The notes below the pieces were generated by a model, which saw only the letters and a list, made by a program, of their open reading frames with translations, had not been told where the DNA came from and ran no database searches. This document shows, piece after piece, positions 11,127-20,591 of a stretch of DNA of 64,000 bases (its first letter is position 1; the number at the start of each line of letters is the position of its first letter). Source of the stretch: Megalopta genalis (Eukaryota; Arthropoda; Insecta; Hymenoptera; Halictidae); the NCBI RefSeq assembly GCF_051020955.1, contig NC_135013.1, positions 29,715,302 through 29,779,301 on the forward strand, read 5' to 3'. A program made the translations under genes and the position numbers.

Positions 11127-11916
11127 TTGGGTTGGCAACTAAGTAATTGCCGATTTCAGTTATAGATGTCTCTCACTCCCATTTTCATGATATCCGTAAA
11201 TGTTATATTATAAAATTATTATTATTATTATTATGTTATTTTTTATTACCCGTGAATGTTAGCGACTGGGCAAATTGAATGCAGCGGTCAAGGAAAAGCG
11301 ACCAGAATCGGTCAATCGTAAAGGTGTCATTTTCCAGCAGGACAATGCTAGGGCAATGCTGATTTCAGTTATAGATGTCTCTCACTCCCATTTTTATGAT
11401 ATCCGTAAATGTTATATTATAAAATTATTATTATTATTATTATGTTATTTTTTATTATCCGTGAATGTTAGCAACTGGACAAATTGAATGCAGCGGTCAA
11501 GGAAAACCGACCAGAATTGGTCAATCGTAAAGGTGTCATTTTCCAGCAGGACAATGCTAGGCCGCACACGTCTTTGTCCACTCGGCAAAAATTGATGGAT
11601 ATTGGTTGGGAATCGATGTTACACCCACCATATAGCCCTGATCTCGCGCCATCGATTACCACTTATTTCGATCCCTGGACAACTCCCTTCGTGGTAAAAC
11701 TTTTAACGACGATGACGCTGTAAAATCTCACTTCACTCAGTTTTTGGCCGAAAAGGATCAGACTTTCTACGAGCGTGGAATGTTCAAGTTGTCAGAGAGA
11801 TGGCGAAAGGTCATCGAACAAAATGGAAAATACATTACAGATTAAACTTCGTTCCAAGTAAAAAAAAATTTTTTATTTCATTGAACAAATCGGCAATTAC
11901 TTAGTTGCCAACCCAA
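11127..11916 (+). mobile_element. Mariner transposon, internally deleted and duplicated
   Basis: Terminal inverted repeats TTGGGTTGGCAACTAAG at 11127 and its reverse complement CTTAGTTGCCAACCCAA ending at 11916, both flanked by TA, the mariner target. At 790 bp it is shorter than the usual roughly 1.3 kb because the N-terminal half of the transposase is missing. A 209-bp direct duplication (about 11152-11360 and 11361-11569) repeats a segment spanning the near-left-end sequence, a (TTA)n stretch and the start of the remaining coding part. Non-autonomous and inactive. It lies in the presumed SMG6 intron upstream of exon a. Confidence 0.93.
11484..11845 (+). pseudogene. Mariner transposase C-terminal remnant
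   Basis: Encodes the C-terminal catalytic part of a mariner transposase. QQDNARPHTS carries the second catalytic Asp, followed by HPPYSPDLAPS just before the expected third Asp. One base is missing exactly after APS, so the frame changes where DYHLF should be read. The +1 frame then continues to FYERG...WRKVIEQNG and a stop at about 11845. A duplicated copy of its first part lies at 11275-11355. The N-terminal DNA-binding half and first catalytic Asp are absent. Dead copy. Confidence 0.92.
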
Positions 11917-12930
11917 TAGTATTCCTGGCGACTTCACAGACTCCGATAATGTCTAACTTCCGTCACGGGAAAAAGTAAATTACGTAAACGGTCTTTTCGC
12001 GGAACAATTCGATTGACTTTATTGGAACCCGTCGAATCCCCTAATGGGGCCCGTCTCATTGCCAGTACGTTCTCGCAATAATTTCCCATTGCCATCCATT
12101 ATGCGGCCGCTACGTATCGACATGTGTACGACATTTGAGCCCGGTGACGTGACGGAACGACGGACGGGTTCGCCGGACTTATTTTCGCATTCCGTCGGTG
12201 TACTCCCACGAACAATTAGGCTTGTCGTCGGATTCCTCGCGCGCTTCTCGTCTGCCACCGGCCGATGTGCGAGCGCGGGAACAATGAACGATATTCCCGT
12301 GGCTCTCGAATAATCGTTGCCAAGATACCGTTGCAGAGGGATTGTACGTGTATTGAGTCATCCCCCGGCTCCTCTTCTTGTTCGTTCGTTTTTCCCGCGC
12401 AACACCTTGCACGTCCCTGCACATCCAGCGTGGGCGCGCAGGTGCGAAGCATTTGCGCGCGGCGATTTTAATTATCCGCTCGGAAACGCAGCCTCGTTTA
12501 CGCAGAAATGGACGCGATCGTCGTCCATGCAATTGTTCGCCGCGTCGTGATTTATGCCGCGTACGCGCGCGCGCGCGCACGATGGCACTAATCGCTAACG
12601 ACTTTGTTCGCCTAGTTGAAAATTGACGCGCGAGAATATATTTATGCATAATTATTTGCGACTGTCGTAACACTTACAAATTTCTGGCATGCTTTCACGC
12701 TACGTTTACGCAGCTGTTTTATATGGTTTCGTAAAACAAGGATATTCGTTCACGTCTGTAGCAATTTTTATTATAATACGTGTCCATCGAATGAAATTTA
12801 TTGATAAATTCGATACAATCGATTGCTAATCGATTATATATATATTCTATAAAAATAATAGTGTCTCTATAATTTCAGTAATCGTTAATTGTACGATTAT
12901 AGTGTTAATATTTCATGTACAATTATAGTG
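11917..12930. other. Stretch without recognised gene; CpG-rich 12030-12640
   Basis: CpG-rich block with overlapping Arg/Ser/Pro-rich open frames on both strands (for example 12179-12673 minus, 12265-12471 plus) and an alternating (CG)n-type run near 12565-12580. No motif, start context or splice pattern supports a gene. Confidence 0.5.
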
Positions 12931-13135
12931 TTAACCGTTTGCACTCGAGTGGCGACTCTGAGGTGCCACTAAAAATTGCTTTACTATTTTTCGAAATAAT
13001 TGTAACATTATGAGACTCGTTTATATCTAAAAGACTCGTAAAATTGCACGTTTTGTACTTGCCAATAGGCTTTCATATGCATAAAGAAAATATGTTTAAA
13101 ATATAATTAAAATAGCTTCGAGTGCAAAGGGTTAA
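12931..13135. mobile_element. Family C MITE (TTAA-flanked), 205 bp
   Basis: Begins TTAACCGTTTGCACTCGAG and ends with the near-perfect reverse complement CTTCGAGTGCAAAGGGTTAA. The TTAA at both ends is the target duplication of piggyBac-superfamily elements. The AT-rich interior is non-coding. The same type of end occurs at 37232-37475. Mobilised in trans if at all. Confidence 0.8.
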
Positions 13136-14463
13136 TAAATTCACCGTGTCGAAAGTTAACCGTCGATGCACCTCGTTGCTTTTAAATTGCATCTACTGCA
13201 ACTCGCAGCGACTCATTTTCCTCGCGAACGGATAAAATCCTCTGTCAGCTTATTACATTCGAGAATTCGTACGATTAATTAATTAATACTGTTACAATCA
13301 AAATCGTCGAAATGATTTCAGATTATTTATAATTATCGAGATTATAAATATACAATGCATATACATATTTATCGAAAGCTATTTCGTAACAAAAATCTGA
13401 TAAAAAAATGTTACCATCTTTAAAAATCTGTAATTTAATAGTGGATTAAATTAATGCGGATTTAATTCTGGATAAAACGAATGAAATTTTCATTTTTAAT
13501 CAGACATACAGATCAGAAAAATAAACTATCGCCTAATCAAAGTCGATAATAATGAAATAAGTCCGTAAAGTTCGTAAACAGTGCAAACAACGTGGGTTCG
13601 TTTCATGTAATTTTGAATGCACCGAGCAATCTGCAGCATGATTGCGTATTTCACCAATATTTTCTATTATATGCGCGAAGAAGCGGAACCGTAGAGTAGG
13701 CTAATGCATTATAGTATTCGCTTTCGCGTATCGATCATCGTCCCACGAGCAAAGGGTAGCATTAGGGGGTTCATTACGTTCGTATCCTTTGCTGTAACAA
13801 TAGCTACTTGGCATTCGCGTTATACCATCGAGTCGACATTGTTCTCCGCGGTGTGCGCAATCGTTTCACGGAACACACCGCGTGCATACGTGGGATTCAA
13901 TTGCTGGGTAAATGCGTCTTCCGCGCCGTCCTGCGTCCTTCTCGATCCTTGAACTAGTACGCATTTGCCGTCGAAAATGCACTTTCGCCCTACTTTGTTT
14001 TCAAGCATTCCTTGCAACGCGTTAACGACTTCGAGAGTTGGACAAGATTTTATTCGAACGACGGGCTAAAAGATGAAGACTTAACGAATATAATTTTATT
14101 CGACGCCGTCGAATAGATATCCGATCGAATAACAATGTATATACAAAGATAAAAAAATATAAATATAATATAAATAAAAAATAAATATAATATAAAATAA
14201 ATAAAAAACATAAATAATAAAAATATATCGGAATAAAATTTTGTTCGAATAAGAATTCGCTCGAATAATATATTTGATTCGGATAAGAATTCATTCGTAC
14301 AGGAATTTATATAGAAAATAATTGCTTCGAATAAAAATGATAGAACGTAAATTGTTTTCTCATAGTTTATCGATTTCTTTCTTCCATATTTATTTCACGA
14401 ATTATTCGAATGAATCGTTTGGTCTGATTATTAATTTTTTTCTCTGATATCTCTGTGTTCCAG
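13136..14463. other. Intron 3' part before SMG6 exon a
   Basis: No gene seen. Mixed sequence with a TCGAATAAGAATTC-type degenerate repeat at about 14220-14340, then a pyrimidine-rich run and TTCCAG acceptor at 14458-14463 leading into the exon. Confidence 0.55.
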
Positions 14464-14626
14464 CAAATTCTGCAGAACTCGTCGGTGTCTGTAGAGATCG
14501 AAGTGCGACCAAGGCAGCTGGTACCGGACACTAATTGCTTCATCGACTACCTGCCGCAGTTGCAGAATATCACAAAGGCGACTTCCAACGCGCAACCCAT
14601 CTATACGCTTATGGTGCCGCTTGTGG
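14464..14626 (+). CDS. SMG6: SMG6 exon a: start of PIN endonuclease domain
   Basis: Encodes 54 complete codons plus one base. The core reads VEIEVRPRQLVPDTN then CFIDYLPQL and YTLMVPLV, matching the first strand and helix of the SMG6/EST1A PIN domain. The Asp of VPDTN is the first metal-binding catalytic acid (Asp1251 in human SMG6). SMG6 is the endonuclease of nonsense-mediated mRNA decay: it is recruited with UPF1 and cleaves near the premature stop. The acceptor is TTCCAG (14458-14463), and an alternative AG at 14473-14474 would keep the frame's core. The donor is G|GTGAGT at 14627. The exon ends in phase 1, and the leftover G joins TT of the next exon to make Val. Upstream exons are not identified. 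Confidence 0.95.
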
Positions 14627-14639
14627 GTGAGTAGACGTT

Positions 14640-15229
14640 TCTTGGACTGTGCCCGTGAAGTCTCTATCACATAATTTGAACACTTTCGCCGCAACGAATG
14701 TTCGTAGTCATCCAGCACCGAAAGCTCTCGCTGCATCCTAAAGCTGGATACAATCGATTTGCTGAATCAATTAAAAGTCGAATTTTTCGTAGGCAGTATG
14801 CACTTGAAATTGCAGCTTGTAATTTTTCTGGGAGAATCAAATGATGCGAGGGAATCAAAGTAATCGTAGTATCTGAAGAAAGAGTTGTTAAAATTGCATA
14901 GTTTTTCATACAAAATCAGACGGTGCATCGAAGTTTTATGCACCGGTGGAGCAAACAAAAATATATGTGCTAACTAAAAATAGAATTTCTAATTTTTCTT
15001 GGAGATCTGATGTGCTGTGCCAAGATTTCGCGTGTCGCGAAAGGAGAATATGTTGCGATTAAATAAAGAGTGTTCAATATTTCATAATTTCGTTTAGAGA
15101 AACGATGCACCAAAGTCTTTAGCGAGGCGAAAGAAAGCTATGAACTAATAATTTGTTGCCGAAATAGTTCAATTATCTCTTTTTATATCCCGATGTCCTC
15201 ATTCTCCACGAAATGTTGAAACAGAATTA
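14640..15229. other. Stretch without recognised feature
   Basis: AT-rich intron sequence; minus-strand frames of 80-101 codons overlap the exon or its flank and are shadows. Confidence 0.5.
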
Positions 15230-15360
15230 CAGTAAATTCTGCCTAATTGACGCTCAGATTGTGCACAAGAATGGACAATTTGGGAATAATCGTATCTCCT
15301 CTTCCCAAAATTGTCCATTATTCTGTACAATCTGTGCGTCAATTGGGGAGAATTCGCTGT
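15230..15360. mobile_element. Family B foldback MITE
   Basis: Hairpin element: CAGTAAATTCTGCCTAATTG with GACGCTCAGATTGTGCAC and AATGGACAATTTGGG, returning through CCCAAAATTGTCCATT, GTGCGTCAATTGGGGAGAAT and TCGCTG. TA precedes the left end. It lacks the central CGAGCC...GGCTCG segment present in longer copies. Confidence 0.8.
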
Positions 15361-16729
15361 GCTTCGATGCATATTCAATTCGTGGCACATCGATTTAAAG
15401 CAACGCGACTGAGAAGCGACTCGCACACCGCTAAAAAAAGGTAGCAGATGACTGACCTTCCGGCACGGCGAGAGGGTCAATCGTCCCATAACTTCTTGCG
15501 ACTGTTATTATCCCCGATAACCGAGGAATTAATACGTTATTTCGTAACGCGCCCGGCCGGCAAAGGAATACAAGGAAGGGATTAAATAATTGTGCACGGT
15601 CGCCAGAAAAGATGTTCGAACAACCGGTTGACCCCCGGTCCCGGCGGGCATTTCTTTCGACCGAAGGTCGTCGATTATCCCGAGCGAGAGGTGGGCAACG
15701 CCGTCCGAAATAATGCCTCGTTCCGGTGGAAAAAAGTAAAACGTATGAAATAATCGGCGATAAATAACGACGGAGGAGGTCGTGGCTCTCTCGCGTAGTA
15801 TCCCAAGACCTCTGTACCAAAGGCCGAACAAAAATGAAGGAGGGGCGATGCGAATCGATCGAGCTGAATATCGTAAACCCGCCTCCGCGTGCTTCTACTC
15901 TTCCTCTTCTTCTTCTTCTTCTTCTTCTTCTGCTTCTTCTTCGTATTCTTCGTCGTCGTCGTGTACTCCTCTTCTGCTTCGCCGTTCCTTCCCATCGGAA
16001 ATATTCACCGAATTCTCGGAACCGACTGCGAACAGACATTTCCGATTTATCAAACGATTTGTGCATCGCTCTCGCGATAACTATGCTCACAGTCCTAGTC
16101 GAAAGTATCTGTATGTGTAATAGTAACACGTCGAATGCCGCGGCAACGTCTACGAAAACAACGCGAAACCAGAACAACTTATTTCATTATGAAATTTCTT
16201 GAATTTGTGTAGAATCGGACGAACTTCCATTTACTTGATAGACTGTAAGAAAAATTCAGTTTCAGGCTTATTCGAAAAATTGTGCTGCAAATTTTTTAGT
16301 TAAGAAAACATTTTGATGATCTTGTCAGTAATTTGTTGCATTGTCTTTTGGCTTATACGCTGCGGTCTATTTAGAATTGATTGTTTTGCAAACAAGAATT
16401 GTTCGATTAAGAAGTGTCTTAAAATTAAAAAATTAGAAATAAACTGATATGCATGAAGTATAAAGCATAGTCATAAAATGGCTGACATCGAGTGAAAATT
16501 TTTGGTACAAATATATAGTACTTCTTTAAAATTTGTGCTTGTCTTGAATTTGTGCTAATTACGTAAACAATTTTCATTTATATAATTTCAATGAACCATA
16601 AGGAGCATTATTGAAGTACACATGCAAGAACATCTAGCGTGTTTCATTTTGATATCAAGTTCAATAAGTTGAACAAATACCTTCTCGCTCAAACAAAAGA
16701 AAATAAATCTGAACAATCTTGAGAATTGA
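15361..16729. other. Stretch without recognised gene; (TTC)n microsatellite
   Basis: Contains a (TTC)n-type run at about 15895-15962 with a CGTCGTCGTC extension. The 248-codon minus frame at 15431-16177 is open only because of this repeat and flanking CpG-rich DNA (it reads as Arg runs) and shows no domain. The rest is AT-rich and featureless. Confidence 0.6.
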
Positions 16730-17320
16730 AATATTAGAATTATATAATGTCAGATTACTAGAATTATAAAATTATACATTAGAATTGAAATAATATTAGG
16801 ATTATTAGAATGATAAAATTATATAATATAAGAATTGAAATAATATTAAAATTATTGGAATTCCAAAATTATATAATATTAGAATTGAAATAATATTAAA
16901 ATTATTAGAATTATAAAGTTATATAATAATAGAATCATTAAAATTATAAAATTATATAATATTAGAATTGAAATAATATTAGAATTACTAGAATTATAAA
17001 ATTATATAATATAAGAATTGAAATAATATTAAAATTATTGGAATTCCAAAATTATATAATATTAGAATTGAAATAATATTAAAATTATTAGAATTATAAA
17101 ATTATATAATAATAGAATCATTAAAATTATAAAATTATATAATATTAGAATTGAAATAATATTAGAATTATTAGAATTATAAAATTATATAATATAAGAA
17201 TTGAAATAATATTAAAATTATTGGAATTCCAAAATTATATAATATTATAATTGAAATAACATCAGAATTATTAGAATTATAAAATTATATAATATTAGAA
17301 TTGAAATAATATTAGAACTA
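16730..17320. repeat. AT minisatellite with 183-bp higher-order period
   Basis: Built from short words such as AGAATTATAAAATTATATAAT and AGAATTGAAATAATATTA. The marker TTGGAATTCCAAAATTATAT recurs at 16855, 17038 and 17221, exactly 183 bp apart, showing a higher-order unit of about six sub-units amplified three times. No coding. Confidence 0.9.
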
Positions 17321-17929
17321 TCCGATTAATCGTCGAATACTTAAACAATCTATAAAGTCACGGTTCAATGATGAAACTTCGAATGCACCTAAATGGCAGA
17401 GTTTTGCATATGTTGCAAGAATGGAGAAACAATTTCTTAAACATTTATCCCGCAGCCTCGGGTTTAATTAGCATAGCCAGCTCTCTTGTCGCCAGACCTA
17501 ATTGAATTCCTCCACGTAAATCCGCTGCTCATATCTCGTTAACACCGTTTACGTATTAGACCGCAATTAGCGGGCGAATAGAATTATCCATTCACCTCTA
17601 GCCTCGTTCCGAACTTCTACCGCGGAGTGCTAATAAAACCACTGTCAACCTCCGCCATATTTTCCATCGGTTTATTGCCGGCCAGGCACGAGCAAGCTTT
17701 TACACCGCAGCGACTCTTTAGATCTTTCCATTTTCTAAGAAAGTGAGTAAAGAAAAAAGCTGCCGCGCTATGGGGACCATCCCGAGGTAATTATCTCTCG
17801 AAAATTGTTCGCCGTTCCCTGGAAACGACGAGAACGGCGTTGCTACATTGTATCGATCAGGGCTGGCATCATTGGCTTCGCCAAGCCCTTGCCGATTTTA
17901 TCTTCTAACCTTTCCTGCCTTTTATGGGC
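17321..17929. other. Stretch without recognised feature
   Basis: Mixed composition, with the strongly conserved-looking mid-GC stretch 17440-17700 typical of insect intronic unique DNA. No frame or repeat recognised. Confidence 0.45.
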
Positions 17930-18560
17930 CCTAAAAACTTTTCCTAGATTCTGCGATGTTTCTCTTTTTTTTACAAGCTGTACGCACTGTTTCCGCGGGC
18001 TCCGCAAATTTTTCATTGGCCTTTCGATTTCTTTTATGGACCCCGAGCTCACTTTTTATAATCTTCGCAATGTTTTTATAGGCTCTACTTTTTCTTACGA
18101 CCACAATTTTCTTTTGTTTTTAGTAAGCCCTGTTATGTTTTCCGATGGGCTCTACTGTCATTTCGTAGACCCCTTTTTTTGTAGTTTTTACAATGTTTTC
18201 ATGGGTTCTATTTTTTCTTACGACCTCAGTGGTTTTTTAGCGAACGCTATTATATTTTTTGATGGACCCTGCAAGTATTTTGTAGACCCTAAACACTTTT
18301 TTATAGGCGCCACTATTCTTTCATAGGTCCCAGAACTTTTTCATGCGACCACAAATTTTGTTTATAGAGCCTACTATTTTTTTTTTCGTAGATTGTACTT
18401 AATTTTTTCATAGGCCTTGCAATTTTTCTGTGCGTCGGATACAGCTTTTTTTTACAGATCCGAAAAACTTTTTATACATCCACAATTTTCTCTTACGTCC
18501 AAAATATTCGCTCATAATACGAAATGTTTTTATAGGTGCCATAGCTTTTCCAGGAGTCTT
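17930..18560. repeat. Degenerate TTTTATAGG(G/C)CC repeat array
   Basis: A T-rich array in which variants of TTTT(C/T)ATAGG(C/T)CC alternate with short unique words every 30-35 bp. It is open on the + strand for 173 codons (17805-18326) as a result of composition. The central part, 18152-18427, is copied at 20317-20591. Confidence 0.75.
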
Positions 18561-19257
18561 TAACACGTTCACTTTGCAGCAAATAAAAACGTATAACCTG
18601 AGAAAATTACGACGGATAATAATTAAGAACGAGATCTGTGGGCATTTAAAATGCCTCGCTAACTGCCTGAATAATAATAGCAATAATAATAATAATTATA
18701 ACTTCATATATCGATGGGATGAACTTACTGAAATGTTTTCATCGTTAACTATCATTTATTAGAATATCATTTGTTAGAATATCATTCAGTAGAAAATTTC
18801 ACAATTTGAAGCAATCTGTAGAATTTCTTCGCAAAAAAACAAGAATTCTGCTCGCAAAATTGTTCGCAGATCTTCGACGTTGCGGCAAAGCCGTCTCTGC
18901 GAGACGTCCCTGGCGTCGATCCTTCCGAAAAATCCTGGTCAGTCTCCGCGTCGTCTCGATCCTTGCATCGATATTAAAAGTATCGCCGCAGGGTGAACGT
19001 GTCATCGGAGAATATCGTTAGCGGGTCACGGCACGGGTCAAAACGATGCGCAAATATCCGACTCACCTTGCGAATGACGATCATCGACGTCGTCGTCATC
19101 GACGCGTTCGTCGTCGTTCGTTACACGATCCTCGATCTCTCCTTTCGCTTCTCCGATCAGTCAAAATCACAATGGTTCGCAATCGGTTTCCTCGGGACGC
19201 GTTAAAGTCGTTTATTGCGAAAGTAACGCCGACGTCTCGAAAATCTCCGGCGCCCGA
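18561..19257. other. Stretch without recognised gene
   Basis: Includes a short (AAT)n run near 18673-18700 and a CpG-rich block at 18850-19250 with CGTCGTCATCGACG-type words. Frames are short and on both strands. Confidence 0.5.
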
Positions 19258-19941
19258 TTAACCTTTTAGGCACGACGCGCCACTATAGTGGCTTCTGCGG
19301 ATATGATCTTTTAGAACAACACGCCACTATAGCGACTTTCGCGGATGTCATCTCTCTGGACGACGCGCCACTATAGTGGCTTGCTCTAGTAACTCACTCG
19401 CTCATCGTTTGGACCAAATAATCGTCTTCATATGCATTGTTTCACACTTCTTTTGTCTTCGCATCGATTTACAACAGTCTACAGGGTGTCCCGAAAATGT
19501 CTTGCAATCCGGAAATGGCGGGTTCCTCGGATCATTTGAAGCAACTTCTTCCTTTACAAAAATGTTCTCCGAAGCACCGTTAACGAGTTATCAACGAAAA
19601 ACAGTGACCAATAAGAATCGAGTACGGCTGACGCGAGGCGGCCCAGCCAACCAGCGCACGAAGCCCAGTTCCGCTCATTGGCTCGATCGCCTCGCGCCAG
19701 CCGAGCTCGCCTCTGATTGGTCACTGTTTTTCGTTGATAACTCGTTAACGGTGCCTCGGAGAACATTTTTGTAAAGGAAAAAGTTGCTTCAAATGGCCTG
19801 AGGAACCCGCCACTTTCGGATTGCGAGACATTTTTGGGACACCCCCTGTATATACAGTATCAGACTCTGTACAGTACATATCAGACTCTGCCGTCCAGAG
19901 AAATAGCCTCGCGCAGAATTCAGCCCTACCTAAAAGGTTAA
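19258..19941. mobile_element. Family C MITE (TTAA-flanked) carrying a nested family A element
   Basis: Ends are TTAACCTTTTAGG and CCTAAAAGGTTAA, a 13-bp inverted repeat with the TTAA target of piggyBac-type elements. The left interior has three units of about 44 bp, each with the palindrome GCCACTATAGTGGC or a variant (19279, 19323, 19367). A complete TA-flanked family A element sits inside at 19482-19848, so the TTAA element is older. No transposase. Confidence 0.8.
19482..19848. mobile_element. Family A foldback MITE, nested
   Basis: 367 bp between TA dinucleotides. The left end is CAGGGTGTCCCGAAAATGTC; the right end is GGGACACCCCCTG. The arms pair over more than 100 bp, with AGTTATCAACGAAAAACAGT and TGACCAAT on the left and ATTGGTCACTGTTTTTCGTT on the right. 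The centre is GC-rich (GGCTGACGCGAGGCGG and its partner). Non-coding; the TA target suggests a Tc1/mariner-type mobiliser. Open frames on both strands are by-products of the symmetry. Confidence 0.88.
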
Positions 19942-20316
19942 CGTTCGAGAAACTTCGACGCGCGAATCGAGTGCTCGATCGAGAAACAATTCTATCGTTC
20001 CGGGAGTTTCGCTTTTTACCGACAAAAGCGACAGTCCGTTAGCAATTCCGTGCCTCTGCGACTAGCCACGGTAATTGCTCGTACACGCGAGTGTACCTTA
20101 GCATAGCAATCACCCAATTATCCGAGCCGCGTGTTCTCGCCGAATCGGCGTGGCCAGAGGCGATCGTAAATGCGGTTTCGGGGGACAGGATCGACCAGGT
20201 GTCGCCAATTTGAGACGTTCGGACGCTGATAGGTCATTTAGAGCGAGATCATCGCACGTTTCTTCTCGAAATATTCGAACACGCGATTCTCGATGTTTAT
20301 CGGTAGCTTATGGTAG
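19942..20316. other. Stretch without recognised feature
   Basis: CpG-moderate unique sequence between the composite MITE and the second copy of the T-rich repeat. Confidence 0.45.
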
Positions 20317-20591
20317 CTACTGTCATTTCATAGACCCTTTTTTCGTAGTTTTTACAATGTTTTCATGGGTTCTATTTTTTCTTACAACCTCGATGTTTTT
20401 TTTTAGCGAACCGTATTATATTTTTTGATGGACCCTAAAAGTATTTTGTAGACCCTAAACACTTTTTTATAGGCGCCACAATTCTCTCATAGGTCCCAGA
20501 ATTTTATCATACGACCACAAATTTTGTTTACAGAGCCTACTATTTTTTTCGTAGATTGTACTTAATTTTTTCATAGGCCTTGCAATTTTTT
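20317..20591 (+). repeat. Second copy of the 18152-18427 segment
   Basis: Begins CTACTGTCATTTCATAGACC and ends CATAGGCCTTGCAATTTTT, matching 18152-18427 over about 275 bp in the same orientation with scattered substitutions and T-run length changes. No terminal repeats are seen at its borders, so the duplication mechanism is unclear. Confidence 0.85.

Larger units (their letters stand above)
1..14463 (+). other. Presumed SMG6 intron (5' side, left end outside window)
   Basis: Everything before the first recognised SMG6 exon. No exon of the upstream SMG6 regions (14-3-3-like/TPR and helical hairpin domains) was recognised here, and most open frames are short, low-complexity or repeat-derived. 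It is read as intron by inference from the acceptor at 14462-14463 and the absence of coding signal. A diverged or very short upstream exon could have been missed. The content is tandem repeats, foldback transposons, a mariner relic and a few CpG-rich blocks, listed separately. Confidence 0.6.

Noticed and set aside
15431..16177. 248-codon minus-strand frame
   Set aside because: Openness comes from a (TTC)n run read as poly-Arg plus CpG-rich flanks; a + frame overlaps it and no motif is visible.
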